A stretch of 64,000 bases of DNA from Rhizobium sp. SL86 (GTDB lineage Bacteria > Pseudomonadota > Alphaproteobacteria > Rhizobiales > Rhizobiaceae): positions 1,067,001-1,131,000 of the forward strand of contig NZ_JAPPRJ010000002.1 in the NCBI RefSeq assembly GCF_026672545.1. The letters are read 5' to 3'. How positions within the stretch are numbered: the first letter of the stretch is position 1; the number at the start of each line of letters is the position of its first letter. Below, piece by piece: positions 51,178-59,830 of this stretch. The translations under genes were made by a program, and so were the position numbers. The notes below the pieces were generated by a model. It saw only the letters and a list, made by a program, of their open reading frames with translations, was not told the origin of the DNA and ran no database searches.

Positions 51178-51690
51178 TCACTCCCCCTCGATGCCACTCA
51201 GATGGTTGGCCGTGGATCGCTTGACGTGACCGATCTCTTCCCAGAGGGACACGATCCGGTCCGTCCCGACATCGGCCATCAGTTCGCGAAGCCAGGTCTC
51301 GTGGGCCTCCGCCATGGCCGAGAACACACGTGTCCCCTCCTCTGTCAGACGGGCAACCGTCACGCGCCGATCCGCCGTCGGCGTTTCACGCACGACGAGG
51401 CCTTCCGCCTCCAGCCGTTCCACAAGCCCGGTCACATTGCCATTCGTCACCATCGTGCGTTTCGACAATTCGCCCAGGCGCAGACCTCCCCGCTCCCGGT
51501 AGAGCTGCGCCATCAGGTCGAATTGCGGCAGCGTGGCACCGAACTCGGCCCTCAACCGCTTGCGGATTTCCGTCGAGATCAGCTTGGTAGTGGACAGCAT
51601 CCTCAGCCAGAGACGGGTTTCCGGCTTGGCGCGCGCCTCCGGGCCATGCGTGATCATCTCAAGATCGACAGATGCGACGTCCGTATCCAT
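51178..51690 (-). CDS. MarR-family transcriptional regulator
   Basis: A 170-aa regulator with the MarR winged helix (LPQFDLMAQLYRERGGLRLGELSKRTMVTNGNVTGLVERLEAEGLV) and wing (RRVTVARLTEEG). It contains no cysteine in the usual OhrR position, so it is not a peroxide-sensing OhrR type even though a peroxiredoxin gene is divergent from it (250 bp between). The target may be that gene, the glutaminase downstream, or itself. Confidence 0.88.
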   Translation of the reverse strand: MDTDVASVDLEMITHGPEARAKPETRLWLRMLSTTKLISTEIRKRLRAEFGATLPQFDLMAQLYRERGGLRLGELSKRTMVTNGNVTGLVERLEAEGLVVRETPTADRRVTVARLTEEGTRVFSAMAEAHETWLRELMADVGTDRIVSLWEEIGHVKRSTANHLSGIEGE

Positions 51691-51940
51691 TATCGGTGCT
51701 GCCCCTCATTCTGATTGGTTTTTTCCAAGCTTTAAGAACCGGTATTTGAAATGTCAAAGGTCGCTGGAGTGTGCCTGAGACGGAGCGAATATGCGAATGG
51801 TTTAAACCTGCTGCGAGGACAACCGGTCGACCAAACAGATTTTCCGGAAGTCCCGCACTTTGCGAAAACCTCTGTCTGGCCATGGCGTTTTGCGGGATTA
51901 TGGTGGGCGCCATCGGAAGAACCCATGGAGGAAAAGACAC

Positions 51941-52600
51941 GTGTCCCTGCGCATCAATGACATCGCCCCGGACTTCACCGCCGAAACCACGGCCGGTCCG
52001 CTGAGTTTTCATGAATGGATCGGCGACGGATGGGCGGTCCTTTTTTCGCATCCGAAGAACTTCACGCCGGTCTGCACGACCGAACTTGGCGCGATGGCCG
52101 GCCTCGAAGGTGAATTTCGCAAGCGTGGCGTCAAGATCATCGGCATTTCCGTCGATCCGGTGGAAAGCCATGCCAAGTGGAAGGCCGATATCCGAACCGC
52201 CACCGGTTTCGAGGTCGATTATCCGCTGATTGGCGACAAGGACCTGAAGGTGGCAAAACTTTACGACATGCTGCCGGCCGGCGCGGGCGACAGTTCCGAG
52301 GGCCGCACGCCCGCCGACAATGCGACCGTGCGTTCGGTCTACGTGATCGGTCCCGACAAGAAGATCAAGCTGATCCTCACCTATCCGATGACGACGGGGC
52401 GCAACTTCAACGAAATCCTGCGCGCCATCGATTCGATCCAACTGACCGCACGCCACCAGGTCGCGACGCCCGCGAACTGGCAGCAGGGTGATGACGTGAT
52501 CATCACCGCAGCCGTTTCCAACGAGGATGCAATCGCCCGCTTCGGCTCCTTCGACACGGTTCTGCCGTATCTGCGCAAGACGAAGCAGCCGCAGTCATGA
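51941..52600 (+). CDS. 1-Cys peroxiredoxin (Prx6 family)
   Basis: A 219-aa thiol peroxidase starting with GTG at 51941 (GGAGG eight bases upstream). The peroxidatic Cys is in HPKNFTPVCTTELGAMA and no resolving Cys is found in the C-terminal half, which defines the 1-Cys group. IGISVDPVESHAKWKADI, LTYPMTTGRNFNEILRAIDSIQLT and TPANWQQGDDVI are typical of Prx6. It protects against hydrogen peroxide and organic peroxides in the cytoplasm. Its stop overlaps the facing btuD-like gene by 6 bp. Confidence 0.92.
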   Translation: MSLRINDIAPDFTAETTAGPLSFHEWIGDGWAVLFSHPKNFTPVCTTELGAMAGLEGEFRKRGVKIIGISVDPVESHAKWKADIRTATGFEVDYPLIGDKDLKVAKLYDMLPAGAGDSSEGRTPADNATVRSVYVIGPDKKIKLILTYPMTTGRNFNEILRAIDSIQLTARHQVATPANWQQGDDVIITAAVSNEDAIARFGSFDTVLPYLRKTKQPQS

Positions 52601-53398
52601 CACCAGACGGGGTGTGGCGCGTTCTGCCGCCGCACCTCGACCGTCCGGCCGGAAGCGGATTGCGCATCCTTCGGCAAGCTGTTCGACATCGGCCCGGACA
52701 TTAAAGACGTCGCGGATCAGGTCTTCGGTCAACACGGTTTCCGGTCGGCCCACCGCCACGATGCACCCGGACTTCATCACCGCGATGCGGTCACAGAACA
52801 TCGCCGCGTGATTGAGGTCGTGCAGAGCGGCGACCACCGTCAGGTCGAGCCGGCGAACGAGATCGAGAAGGCCGATCTGGTGGCCGATATCCAGATGGTT
52901 GGTCGGCTCATCCAGAATGAGAAGCTTCGGCTGCTGTGCAAGGGCGCGGGCAATATGCAGCCTCTGACGTTCCCCGCCCGATAGCGTATGCCAGATCCGA
53001 TGCGCAAGATGCGTCATGCCGACGGAGGCGAGCGCATGGTCCACCACCCGATCGTCCTCACGCGACCACGGTGATGCAAGCCCAAGATAGGGCGTGCGGC
53101 CAAGCTCCACCGCCTGACGGGCAGTCATTCGTTCGGACGTGTCCGCCTGCTGTTCGACAAGGGCAAGGCGTTGCGCCAATTCGCGGCGTGGGAGGGCCGA
53201 AACGGCCACCTCGCCCAGCCTCACCGTGCCGACCCTAGGGCGACGAAGACCCGCCAGCATGGAGATCAGACTGGACTTGCCGGAACCGTTCGGCCCGACG
53301 ATGCCGAAAAACTCGCCAGACTCGACACAAAAAGATACCGAATCGACAATCGTCTGACCTCCCATGGACCAGGAGAGATCCTTGGCTTCGAGTTTCAC
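52595..53398 (-). CDS. btuD: ABC transporter ATP-binding protein, BtuD/FecE type
   Basis: A 267-aa ATPase starting with GTG at 53398 that overlaps the permease stop (GTGA). Walker A GPNGSGKSS, signature LSGGERQRLHIARAL, Walker [13 protein letters not shown] and the switch region AALHDLNHAAMFCDR are intact. It is the last gene of a binding protein, permease, ATPase operon headed by a cobalamin riboswitch, so vitamin B12 or another corrinoid is the probable cargo. It is paralogous to the gene at 952-1737. Confidence 0.87.
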   Translation of the reverse strand: MKLEAKDLSWSMGGQTIVDSVSFCVESGEFFGIVGPNGSGKSSLISMLAGLRRPRVGTVRLGEVAVSALPRRELAQRLALVEQQADTSERMTARQAVELGRTPYLGLASPWSREDDRVVDHALASVGMTHLAHRIWHTLSGGERQRLHIARALAQQPKLLILDEPTNHLDIGHQIGLLDLVRRLDLTVVAALHDLNHAAMFCDRIAVMKSGCIVAVGRPETVLTEDLIRDVFNVRADVEQLAEGCAIRFRPDGRGAAAERATPRLVS

Positions 53399-54420
53399 AG
53401 GCTCGCCCTCCTCTGGCTCATGATCAGTGCGAATGCGGGTGCTCCGAAAAGCGCGGTCACGACGCCGATCGGCAGAACCTGGCCGGCAATCAGGATCCGC
53501 GACAGAATATCGGCGAAAACCATGAAGATCGCGCCGATCACCGCGGCGGCCGGCAGAAGCGTGCCGTGACGCACACCGACCAGCATGCGGGTCGCATGGG
53601 GAATGACGAGACCGACAAAACCGATGGAGCCGACGAGCGACACCATCACCGCCGTCATCATCGCGGTGGCGGCAATCAGCACCGCGTAGACGCGCCGTAC
53701 CGGAATGCCGAGCGAGGCGGCCGATTCCTTGCCGAAGGCGAAGGCGTCGAGCGACCGCGCCTGCGCCAGGCAGATCACAAGTCCGGCGAGCGCCGCCGGC
53801 AGGGCCAGGCCGACATCCGGCCAACGCACACCGGACAGATTGCCGAGCAGCCAGAACATGATGCCGCGTGCCTGTTCGGCATTGGCCGCCTTGGTGACGA
53901 TGAAGGAGGTGAGTGCGTGGAACAGCTGCGAGCCGGCAACGCCGGCCAGAATGATGGCGGCGGAACCTCGCCCGGCCCGGAGCGCAAGCAGGCTCACCGC
54001 CAGAAAAGCAATCAGGGCACCTGCGAAGGCTCCCAGCGGCAGGCCGATGAGACCACCGCCGAAACCGAGGATCGCCACCGAGACCGCCCCCGTGGAGGCG
54101 CCCGCCGAAATGCCGAGCACATAAGGATCGGCCAGCGGATTGCGCAGCAGCGATTGCAGCACGACACCCGACAGCGCAAGCGCCGATCCGCAGCAGGCGG
54201 CCACCACGACGCGGCTCAACCGATAGCTCCAGATGATGCCCTCGTCGATCGGGTCGATCGGATATCCCGCCTGCCAGACGCGATTGGCAAAGGCCTTCGC
54301 GACGATGTCCAGCGGGATCGACGTCTCACCAATCGCGGCGCCCATCCAGAGGGACACTGTGAGCAGGAAGAGGGCTGCCAAAGCAGCCCCCAATTTGAGC
54401 GGAAGGGCGATCGCGGTCAC
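53395..54420 (-). CDS. btuC: FecCD/BtuC-family ABC transporter permease
   Basis: A 341-aa inner-membrane permease with about ten helices. Family motifs are LQSLLRNPLADPYVLGISAGAS, GSIGFVGLVIPHATRMLVG and GQVLPIGVVTALFGAPAF. It starts with GTG at 54420, overlapping the stop of the binding-protein gene (GTGA), and overlaps the ATPase gene in the same manner, so all three are translationally coupled. The paralogue at 1734-2774 shares long stretches. Confidence 0.9.
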   Translation of the reverse strand: MTAIALPLKLGAALAALFLLTVSLWMGAAIGETSIPLDIVAKAFANRVWQAGYPIDPIDEGIIWSYRLSRVVVAACCGSALALSGVVLQSLLRNPLADPYVLGISAGASTGAVSVAILGFGGGLIGLPLGAFAGALIAFLAVSLLALRAGRGSAAIILAGVAGSQLFHALTSFIVTKAANAEQARGIMFWLLGNLSGVRWPDVGLALPAALAGLVICLAQARSLDAFAFGKESAASLGIPVRRVYAVLIAATAMMTAVMVSLVGSIGFVGLVIPHATRMLVGVRHGTLLPAAAVIGAIFMVFADILSRILIAGQVLPIGVVTALFGAPAFALIMSQRRASL

Positions 54421-55451
54421 CGGGCAAGGCCCAGCTCGGCGATGGAATCCGCGAGCGCTTCGATGCCGTCAATCGTGCGGATCGTCGGGTTCATCGTCTG
54501 CGCATCGAGATCCACGATACGGTTCTGCTTGACGGCCGTCATCAGGCTCGTCACCGGATCGTTTTTCAGGAATTGGTGCTTGACCGCGATATCATCGGCC
54601 GGAAACCGCCGCCGCTCCATGCGTGCGGCCACGATGATGGAGGGATCGGCCTTGGCAATGGTTTCCCAGCCGATCGTCGGCCATTCCTCGTCGCTTTCGA
54701 TGATGTTGCGGATACCGAGCGCCTTCATCACATAACCGGGCGCGCCGTTCTTGCCGGCGACGTAAGGATCTGCTGCCGGATTGGCGCTGGAGAACCAGAA
54801 GACTGCCGAAAGCTTTCCACCGGAGGAGGCGATCTTCTGGCGGGCAGCCTCTTCACGCGCCTTCAAATCGGCGACGACCTGCTCTCCCCTGTCCTGCACA
54901 TCGAAGATCTGCGCCAGATCACGGATCTCCTGGTAGATCAGATCCATCGAAAAGGCTTCCGCGCGCACACCGTCGCCGCCGGAGGAATTGTCTTTGCCGA
55001 TGCAATCGGCGGGAGACGTATAGATCGGAATCTTGAGGTCGGCGAACTGCTCGATCGTCCCGACCGTACCCTTCGGGCCGATATGCCATTGGAACTGCAC
55101 GGTGACGATATCGGGCTTGCGGGCAATCACGCTTTCAAAGCTCGGATCGTTATCGGCAAGCCGCGGCACCTTGGCGTTCGCCTCCTCAAAACCCTTCAGC
55201 ACCGGGCCCAGCCACACGGCGGTGCCGACGGTCTTGTCCGCAAGCCCTAAAAGATAGAGGATCTCGGTCGTGCTCTGTCCGAGCGAGACCGCGCGCTGCG
55301 GCGGCTTGGCAAAGGTGAGGTCACGCCCGCAATTGCGGATGGTCAGCGGATAGCTTGTCTGCTCTGCATGCGCCGGAACAGACGTCAAGCCGACCGCAAG
55401 AACGATTGCACTCGCGACGGCACGCAGGAAGCGTGTCGGTAGAATTGTCAT
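54417..55451 (-). CDS. btuF: BtuF-like periplasmic binding protein
   Basis: A 344-aa binding protein with a signal peptide ending SVPAHA (about 29 residues) from the ATG at 55451, which has GGGGAT six bases upstream. The fold is that of long-helix binding proteins (TroA/FepB/BtuF); it is larger than E. coli BtuF (about 265 aa) and closely related to the protein at 2771-3796. Assignment to corrinoid uptake rests on the cobalamin riboswitch upstream; the sequence alone would also allow a ferric-siderophore role. Confidence 0.8.
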   Translation of the reverse strand: MTILPTRFLRAVASAIVLAVGLTSVPAHAEQTSYPLTIRNCGRDLTFAKPPQRAVSLGQSTTEILYLLGLADKTVGTAVWLGPVLKGFEEANAKVPRLADNDPSFESVIARKPDIVTVQFQWHIGPKGTVGTIEQFADLKIPIYTSPADCIGKDNSSGGDGVRAEAFSMDLIYQEIRDLAQIFDVQDRGEQVVADLKAREEAARQKIASSGGKLSAVFWFSSANPAADPYVAGKNGAPGYVMKALGIRNIIESDEEWPTIGWETIAKADPSIIVAARMERRRFPADDIAVKHQFLKNDPVTSLMTAVKQNRIVDLDAQTMNPTIRTIDGIEALADSIAELGLAR

Positions 55452-55508
55452 GGTAGTATCCCCAGAAAGAGGGCCTGATCGGCCACATCGGTGAAAGGCC
55501 AAGAGCGG

Positions 55509-55595
55509 TCAGACCGCTCGTCGGCAGTGAAGGCCCTGGCGTCCGGGGAAAAAACTGGTCAGCAATTGCTGTTGCCGCAAAAGCAGCGTCATCAT
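55509..55595 (-). CDS. Putative 28-codon leader peptide between riboswitch and btuF
   Basis: An open frame starting ATGATG at 55595, with AGGAG six bases upstream, a better ribosome site than many genes here. It encodes a Leu/Gln-rich peptide (MMTLLLRQQQLLTSFF, then basic residues) and stops 58 bp before btuF. It starts about 45 nt after the aptamer's 3' end, where an expression platform should lie. It could be a regulatory leader whose translation sets transcript fate, or chance. Confidence 0.4.
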   Translation of the reverse strand: MMTLLLRQQQLLTSFFPGRQGLHCRRAV

Positions 55596-55639
55596 TGGTG
55601 GCTCCTGTTCCGGGCATCCCCGCCCGTGACGTTGGACAT

Positions 55640-55825
55640 CGTTGTGATGGCAGGTCTCCTGGCTCGCGGTTTTCGCCTTTCGCCTGCCTTCCCGCGCCAA
55701 GGGGCGCAGTGACATGACGCTTTTGAAAGCGTCACAAGGACGATTGGCATCCGCTTACAGTTGCGGGGGCAGCCACGGACTGAACGACCGGATGGTCGTC
55801 GCACCGTGTTCCCTATTAATCCTCC
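55640..55825 (-). ncRNA. Cobalamin (adenosylcobalamin) riboswitch
   Basis: The - strand carries the B12 elements in order: AATAGGGAACACGGTGCG at the 5' side, the B12 box GCTGCCCCCGCAACTGTAAG, a variable stem with GACGCTTTCAAAAGCGTC, and GAGCCAGGAGACCTGCCAT at the 3' side. These are the conserved blocks of the cobalamin class, which lowers expression when cobalamin is plentiful. It lies about 190 nt upstream of btuF. Confidence 0.95.
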
Positions 55826-55928
55826 TCTCCTTTCGGAAATGAGGAACCATCGAATCCAGATAACCGTGTGGGACGGATCGGGTCAAGGGTCTTGAAGACA
55901 TCAGATAACGAACGCACCCCATTGGTTG

Positions 55929-55943
55929 TGTAATAACATTACA
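55929..55943. promoter_or_regulatory. Perfect palindrome upstream of the cobalamin riboswitch
   Basis: TGTAATAACATTACA is a perfect inverted repeat (6-bp arms, 3-bp centre) in the 168-bp gap between the diguanylate cyclase stop and the riboswitch, where the operon promoter must lie. It resembles boxes of Fur-superfamily regulators such as Zur, but the regulator is not known. Confidence 0.45.
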
Positions 55944-55993
55944 TAACGACATCCAATAGATCTGTCCAGCCTCCATAGGCGCAATCGTCCGGT

Positions 55994-57742
55994 TCAGGCA
56001 GCCGTGGAAATATTGTGAGGCGCGATCGGCCCATTCCCTCCGACGACGACCCGCACGCAGTTTCTGCCGTCGGATTTCGCCCGATAAAGGGCGGCATCGG
56101 CCTGACGAACCTGTTCCGTCCAGCTGCCGGCAAAGGTGCTGGGAGCGACGCCGAGGCTGAGACTGACGGTCAGGCTGGTCGTCTCTGTCAGCGGAAAATC
56201 CTGTTTGGCGACCGAAAGGCGGATCTCTTCCGCCAGACGCGTTGCCTCTTCCAGGCCAAGGCCCGGACAGAGCACGGCAAATTCTTCGCCACCGATCCGG
56301 CCGATCCGGCAAGAGGCGCCGGCCGTCTGGCGCAGAATGGCTGCCACCCCCACCAGCACACGGTCACCGGCCGGATGCCCATGACGGTCGTTGACCTCCT
56401 TGAAGTGATCGATATCCGCGATGATGAGACAGGCCGGGCCTTCCTCGGCAATGGCATGGGCTTCGATTTCGAAACCGCGCCGATTGAGAAGTCCGGTCAG
56501 ACTATCGGTCTGTGACAGCTTTTCGAATTCCCGTGTCAGGCGGGCACGCTCCTTCAACCCGTCTTCGAGAATACGGATTGCCGCAAACAGGGCCGCAATC
56601 TCGGCAATCGGATGATCCTTCGCACGGGTTCCCGGCTTGCGCCCTTCGGCCAGCGCAATCACATCCGCGACGCCGCGCAGAAGCGGCCGCAGGATTCGGA
56701 TACGGATAATCGCCAGAAACACCGGCACAAGGGCAAGCAACACCACCGCAAGGGCACCGTCGACAAAAAGATCGATGGTTGATGTCCGGATCTGATTTTT
56801 GTGTTTGGCGCGCAAGTATTGCAGGTAACCGTTGCGCAATTCGGTGAGCGGCTGCATCAACTGCACGTATTCGCGGGTAAATGTGGCGGCATCCCGCGCA
56901 AACTCGCCCTTCCGCCGGCCGTTTTCGATCTCCTCATCGATGAGTTGCAGACCGGATGTCAGGTAGATCCGCTGCACATCGAGCGCTCTGTCGTGAAACT
57001 GCATTCCGGGCTTGTGGGCAAGACGCGCCGGTGCGAGCAGTTGCCATGTCTGTTCGATCTGGTTGCGCAGACTGTTGATGGCTTGAAGATTGCGGTCGGG
57101 GATCGCTACCCGCGCGGTCATCGGTCCGATGAGGTAGGAGCCGATCCGGCCGGCATATTCGCGCAGGTCGCTGAAGGCCGATCCCTTCAGCACCACATCC
57201 GCCAGAAGCGGTTCGTGTTCGATCGCCGCCGCACCCCAGCGCGTCATGACGCCAGAGCGATAACGATCCCAGGCCTTGAACATGGTTTCGATCGCCTGTT
57301 GAACCTCTTCCGGCGTCCGCCGCTCTAGGGGCTTCATGGCGTTCAACTCGACCAGAACCCGCCCGGCCATCAGTTGATGGCGCACCTCCTCGATGGCCCG
57401 TGCTGTAACACCAAGGCTTTCGACGGCTGTCATCGCAACATCGGTCTGCGCCTTGGCGCGTTCCCACGCCTCTCTCGCTGCGGCCGCCTGCGCAGCGCCG
57501 GCAGCCATATAGCTGTTGGCCGGGCCTCGTTCCGCGGAGATCCATGTCGCGGCATCAAAGACGATCCCGAATTTTTCGATCCATTGCGCGGTGTCGCGAG
57601 CGGCCTGCACACGGGCGAAACTGTTGGAAATGGCAGACAAAGCCAGCAACAGCGTGCAGACGACGGCAAGGGCCGCAAGGGCCAGAATGCTCGGATTGAT
57701 GCCGCGCTGACGACGCTGCACGCCCTGTAGTGCCGATTTCAA
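55994..57742 (-). CDS. Membrane-bound diguanylate cyclase (GGDEF)
   Basis: A 582-aa protein making cyclic di-GMP. A first transmembrane helix (about 18-40) and a second (about 330-355) enclose a periplasmic helical sensor of about 290 residues of unknown type. A HAMP-like stretch leads to the GGDEF domain (about 410-575), which has the active motif GGEEF in RIGRIGGEEFAVLCPG and DIDHFKEVNDRHGHPAGD. I see no clear RxxD inhibitory site. The start is TTG at 57742, with GATGGGG upstream. It is a single gene, unlinked to its neighbours. Confidence 0.9.
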   Translation of the reverse strand: MKSALQGVQRRQRGINPSILALAALAVVCTLLLALSAISNSFARVQAARDTAQWIEKFGIVFDAATWISAERGPANSYMAAGAAQAAAAREAWERAKAQTDVAMTAVESLGVTARAIEEVRHQLMAGRVLVELNAMKPLERRTPEEVQQAIETMFKAWDRYRSGVMTRWGAAAIEHEPLLADVVLKGSAFSDLREYAGRIGSYLIGPMTARVAIPDRNLQAINSLRNQIEQTWQLLAPARLAHKPGMQFHDRALDVQRIYLTSGLQLIDEEIENGRRKGEFARDAATFTREYVQLMQPLTELRNGYLQYLRAKHKNQIRTSTIDLFVDGALAVVLLALVPVFLAIIRIRILRPLLRGVADVIALAEGRKPGTRAKDHPIAEIAALFAAIRILEDGLKERARLTREFEKLSQTDSLTGLLNRRGFEIEAHAIAEEGPACLIIADIDHFKEVNDRHGHPAGDRVLVGVAAILRQTAGASCRIGRIGGEEFAVLCPGLGLEEATRLAEEIRLSVAKQDFPLTETTSLTVSLSLGVAPSTFAGSWTEQVRQADAALYRAKSDGRNCVRVVVGGNGPIAPHNISTAA

Positions 57743-58009
57743 GTTAGCCCCATCGCCCCCGACTAGCCCGTTGACCGGTGTCAGGGAGAAGGCCGCTCAG
57801 TTCCATCTCTCCAATCGCCGGCATCCGATACCATCGGCCGGACGACTGGGCGTCCGATCCCACGGACCGGTCTGACCATTTGGCGCGCCGCAACTGAAGA
57901 AACCACTAATAAAGCGAGAAATTTTCGCTCTCAGAATTCGCAATACCGTCGGGGCACCTGCAAAAGGCCGATTGCAGCGGTTGTCTCGGGATGGAAGGGC
58001 AGGACAAGA

Positions 58010-59548
58010 TCACTCCGCCGCGGCACGGACCTCCTTCGTTTCCCGCATCGAGCCGCTCTCGCGGCTGCGCTGATGCCAGGACAGCGCCTCCTCCAGGAGA
58101 TGGGGCGTATGTCCGCCACGGGCGACCGCCCGCTGGAAGTAGTCGAGGAGTTCCTCACGATAGGTCGGATGCGCGCAATGGCGGATGATCCGTTCGGCCC
58201 GCTCGCGCGGCGCAAGTTCGCGCAGGTCCGCCAAGCCGTTTTCGGTCACGATGATATCGACATCGTGTTCGGTATGATCCACATGCGGCACCATCGGCAC
58301 GATGGAGGAAATGCGCCCGCCCTTGGCAAGCGATTTCGTGACGAAGATGGACAGATAGGCATTGCGGGCAAAATCACCGGAACCGCCAATCCCGTTCATC
58401 ATGTGTGTGCCGTTCACATGCGTCGAGTTGACATTGCCATAGATGTCGACTTCGAGCGCGGTGTTGATGCCGATCACACCGAGGCGGCGGATGACTTCCG
58501 GATGGTTGCTGATCTCCTGCGGCCGCAAAACAAGCCGGTCCTTGTAGCGGCGGAAATCGGCATAGACGCGGGCAGCGCAGGCGGAAGACAGGGTGATCGA
58601 CGATCCGGACGCAAAGCTAAGCTTTCCGGCATCGAAGAGATCGAACGTGCTGTCCTGCAGCACCTCGCTATACATGCGCAGATGATGGAAAGGCCCATCG
58701 GCCAGGCCCGACAGCACGGAGTTGGCGATCGTTCCGATGCCGGCCTGCAGAGGATTGAGTGTCAGATCAAGCCTGCCGAGGCGAACCTCGTCCTCGAAGA
58801 AACGGATCAGGTGGCCGGCGATCGCCTGGGTCTCGGCATCAGCCGGTTCGACAGTCGAAAAGCTGTCCTGTTCCTGCGTGATCACGATGGCGGCGATCTT
58901 GTTCGGATCGACGGGGATATAGGGCAGGCCGGCGCGCGTGTCGCAGGCAACAACCGGGATCGCCTCGCGCGTTGGGCGCTTGGTCGGAATATAGATATCG
59001 TGCAGCCCTTCCAGATCGAGCGTCTGGGACAGGTTGATCTCGATGATGATCTTCTTTGCGAGGATCGCAAAGCTTGCCGAATTGCCGATAGATGTCGAGG
59101 GAATGATGCCGCCATCCAGCCGGATGGCGGCGGCCTCGATGATGGCGTAGTCGATGGGACCGAGCTGGTTCGAACGCAGGTGCTCGACAGTCTCAGACAG
59201 GTGCTGGTCGACGAACATCACTTCGCCGCGATTGATGGCAGCACGCAGGGTTGCGTCCGTCTGGAACGGCATGCGACGGGCCAGCACATGCGCCTCCGTC
59301 AGCATCCGGTCAATGTCGTGGCCAAGGGAAGCGCCAGTCAGGAGCGTGATCTGGAACGGATCGGTTTTGGCGCGCTCGGCCATGGCAACCGGGACGGCCT
59401 TTGCATCGCCCGCGCGGGTAAAGCCGCTCATACCGATCACCATGCCATCCGCAATCAGGGCTGCGGCCTCCTTGGGGGTGACAATCTTGTCGATCAGGGA
59501 TGGGCGGCGGATGCGATCTTCGAGCATGGTCCTGTCCTGGCGGTTCAT
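58010..59548 (-). CDS. Acetyl-CoA hydrolase / succinate:acetate CoA-transferase family
   Basis: A 512-aa protein of the Ach1/SucCoA-transferase family; the ATG at 59548 has GGAGGACG eight bases upstream. Conserved blocks include GMVIGMSGFTRAGDAKAVP near residues 35-55, QAGIGTIANSVLSGL and the glycine-rich GIGGSGDFARNAYLSIF, and near the end IVPMVPHVDHTEHDVDIIVTENGLADLR. Such enzymes move CoA between succinate and acetate or hydrolyse acetyl-CoA. Divergent from purU, with no obvious pathway link. Confidence 0.88.
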   Translation of the reverse strand: MNRQDRTMLEDRIRRPSLIDKIVTPKEAAALIADGMVIGMSGFTRAGDAKAVPVAMAERAKTDPFQITLLTGASLGHDIDRMLTEAHVLARRMPFQTDATLRAAINRGEVMFVDQHLSETVEHLRSNQLGPIDYAIIEAAAIRLDGGIIPSTSIGNSASFAILAKKIIIEINLSQTLDLEGLHDIYIPTKRPTREAIPVVACDTRAGLPYIPVDPNKIAAIVITQEQDSFSTVEPADAETQAIAGHLIRFFEDEVRLGRLDLTLNPLQAGIGTIANSVLSGLADGPFHHLRMYSEVLQDSTFDLFDAGKLSFASGSSITLSSACAARVYADFRRYKDRLVLRPQEISNHPEVIRRLGVIGINTALEVDIYGNVNSTHVNGTHMMNGIGGSGDFARNAYLSIFVTKSLAKGGRISSIVPMVPHVDHTEHDVDIIVTENGLADLRELAPRERAERIIRHCAHPTYREELLDYFQRAVARGGHTPHLLEEALSWHQRSRESGSMRETKEVRAAAE

Positions 59549-59830
59549 TGGCACGTCCTCCCGGATGTCGACAATAGATCGGTTTGATGGCCGTACCTTG
59601 ACCGAAATCAAGGGCAACATCCGAAACGGCGGGGATTGGCGGCTCCACGACGCTTGCGGAACGGCTCCGTTACGGCACGCCGGTCATCCTGCGGCAACTG
59701 CGCGACAACAAGGCCGGTGCGCGAGAGACTTGAACTCTCGTCAATCTCGGTTATTGCGATGTCACCCCACCACCGGCGCCTCGCCGGAAACTGCCACCAT
59801 CACCCCGGGGCCAGTGCCCCACGGAGACGA

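Noticed and set aside
58073..59587. Open frame of about 500 codons antisense to the CoA-transferase gene
   Set aside because: It mirrors the codons of a well-supported gene on the other strand, resembles no family, and reflects GC-rich third positions.
59715..59740. tRNA-like arm (GAGAGACTTGAACTCTC)
   Set aside because: A short hairpin only; no acceptor stem, D arm or anticodon arm can be built around it.
59549..59830. Possible folate or glycine riboswitch upstream of purU
   Set aside because: No conserved core of either class could be matched in this 282-bp gap.
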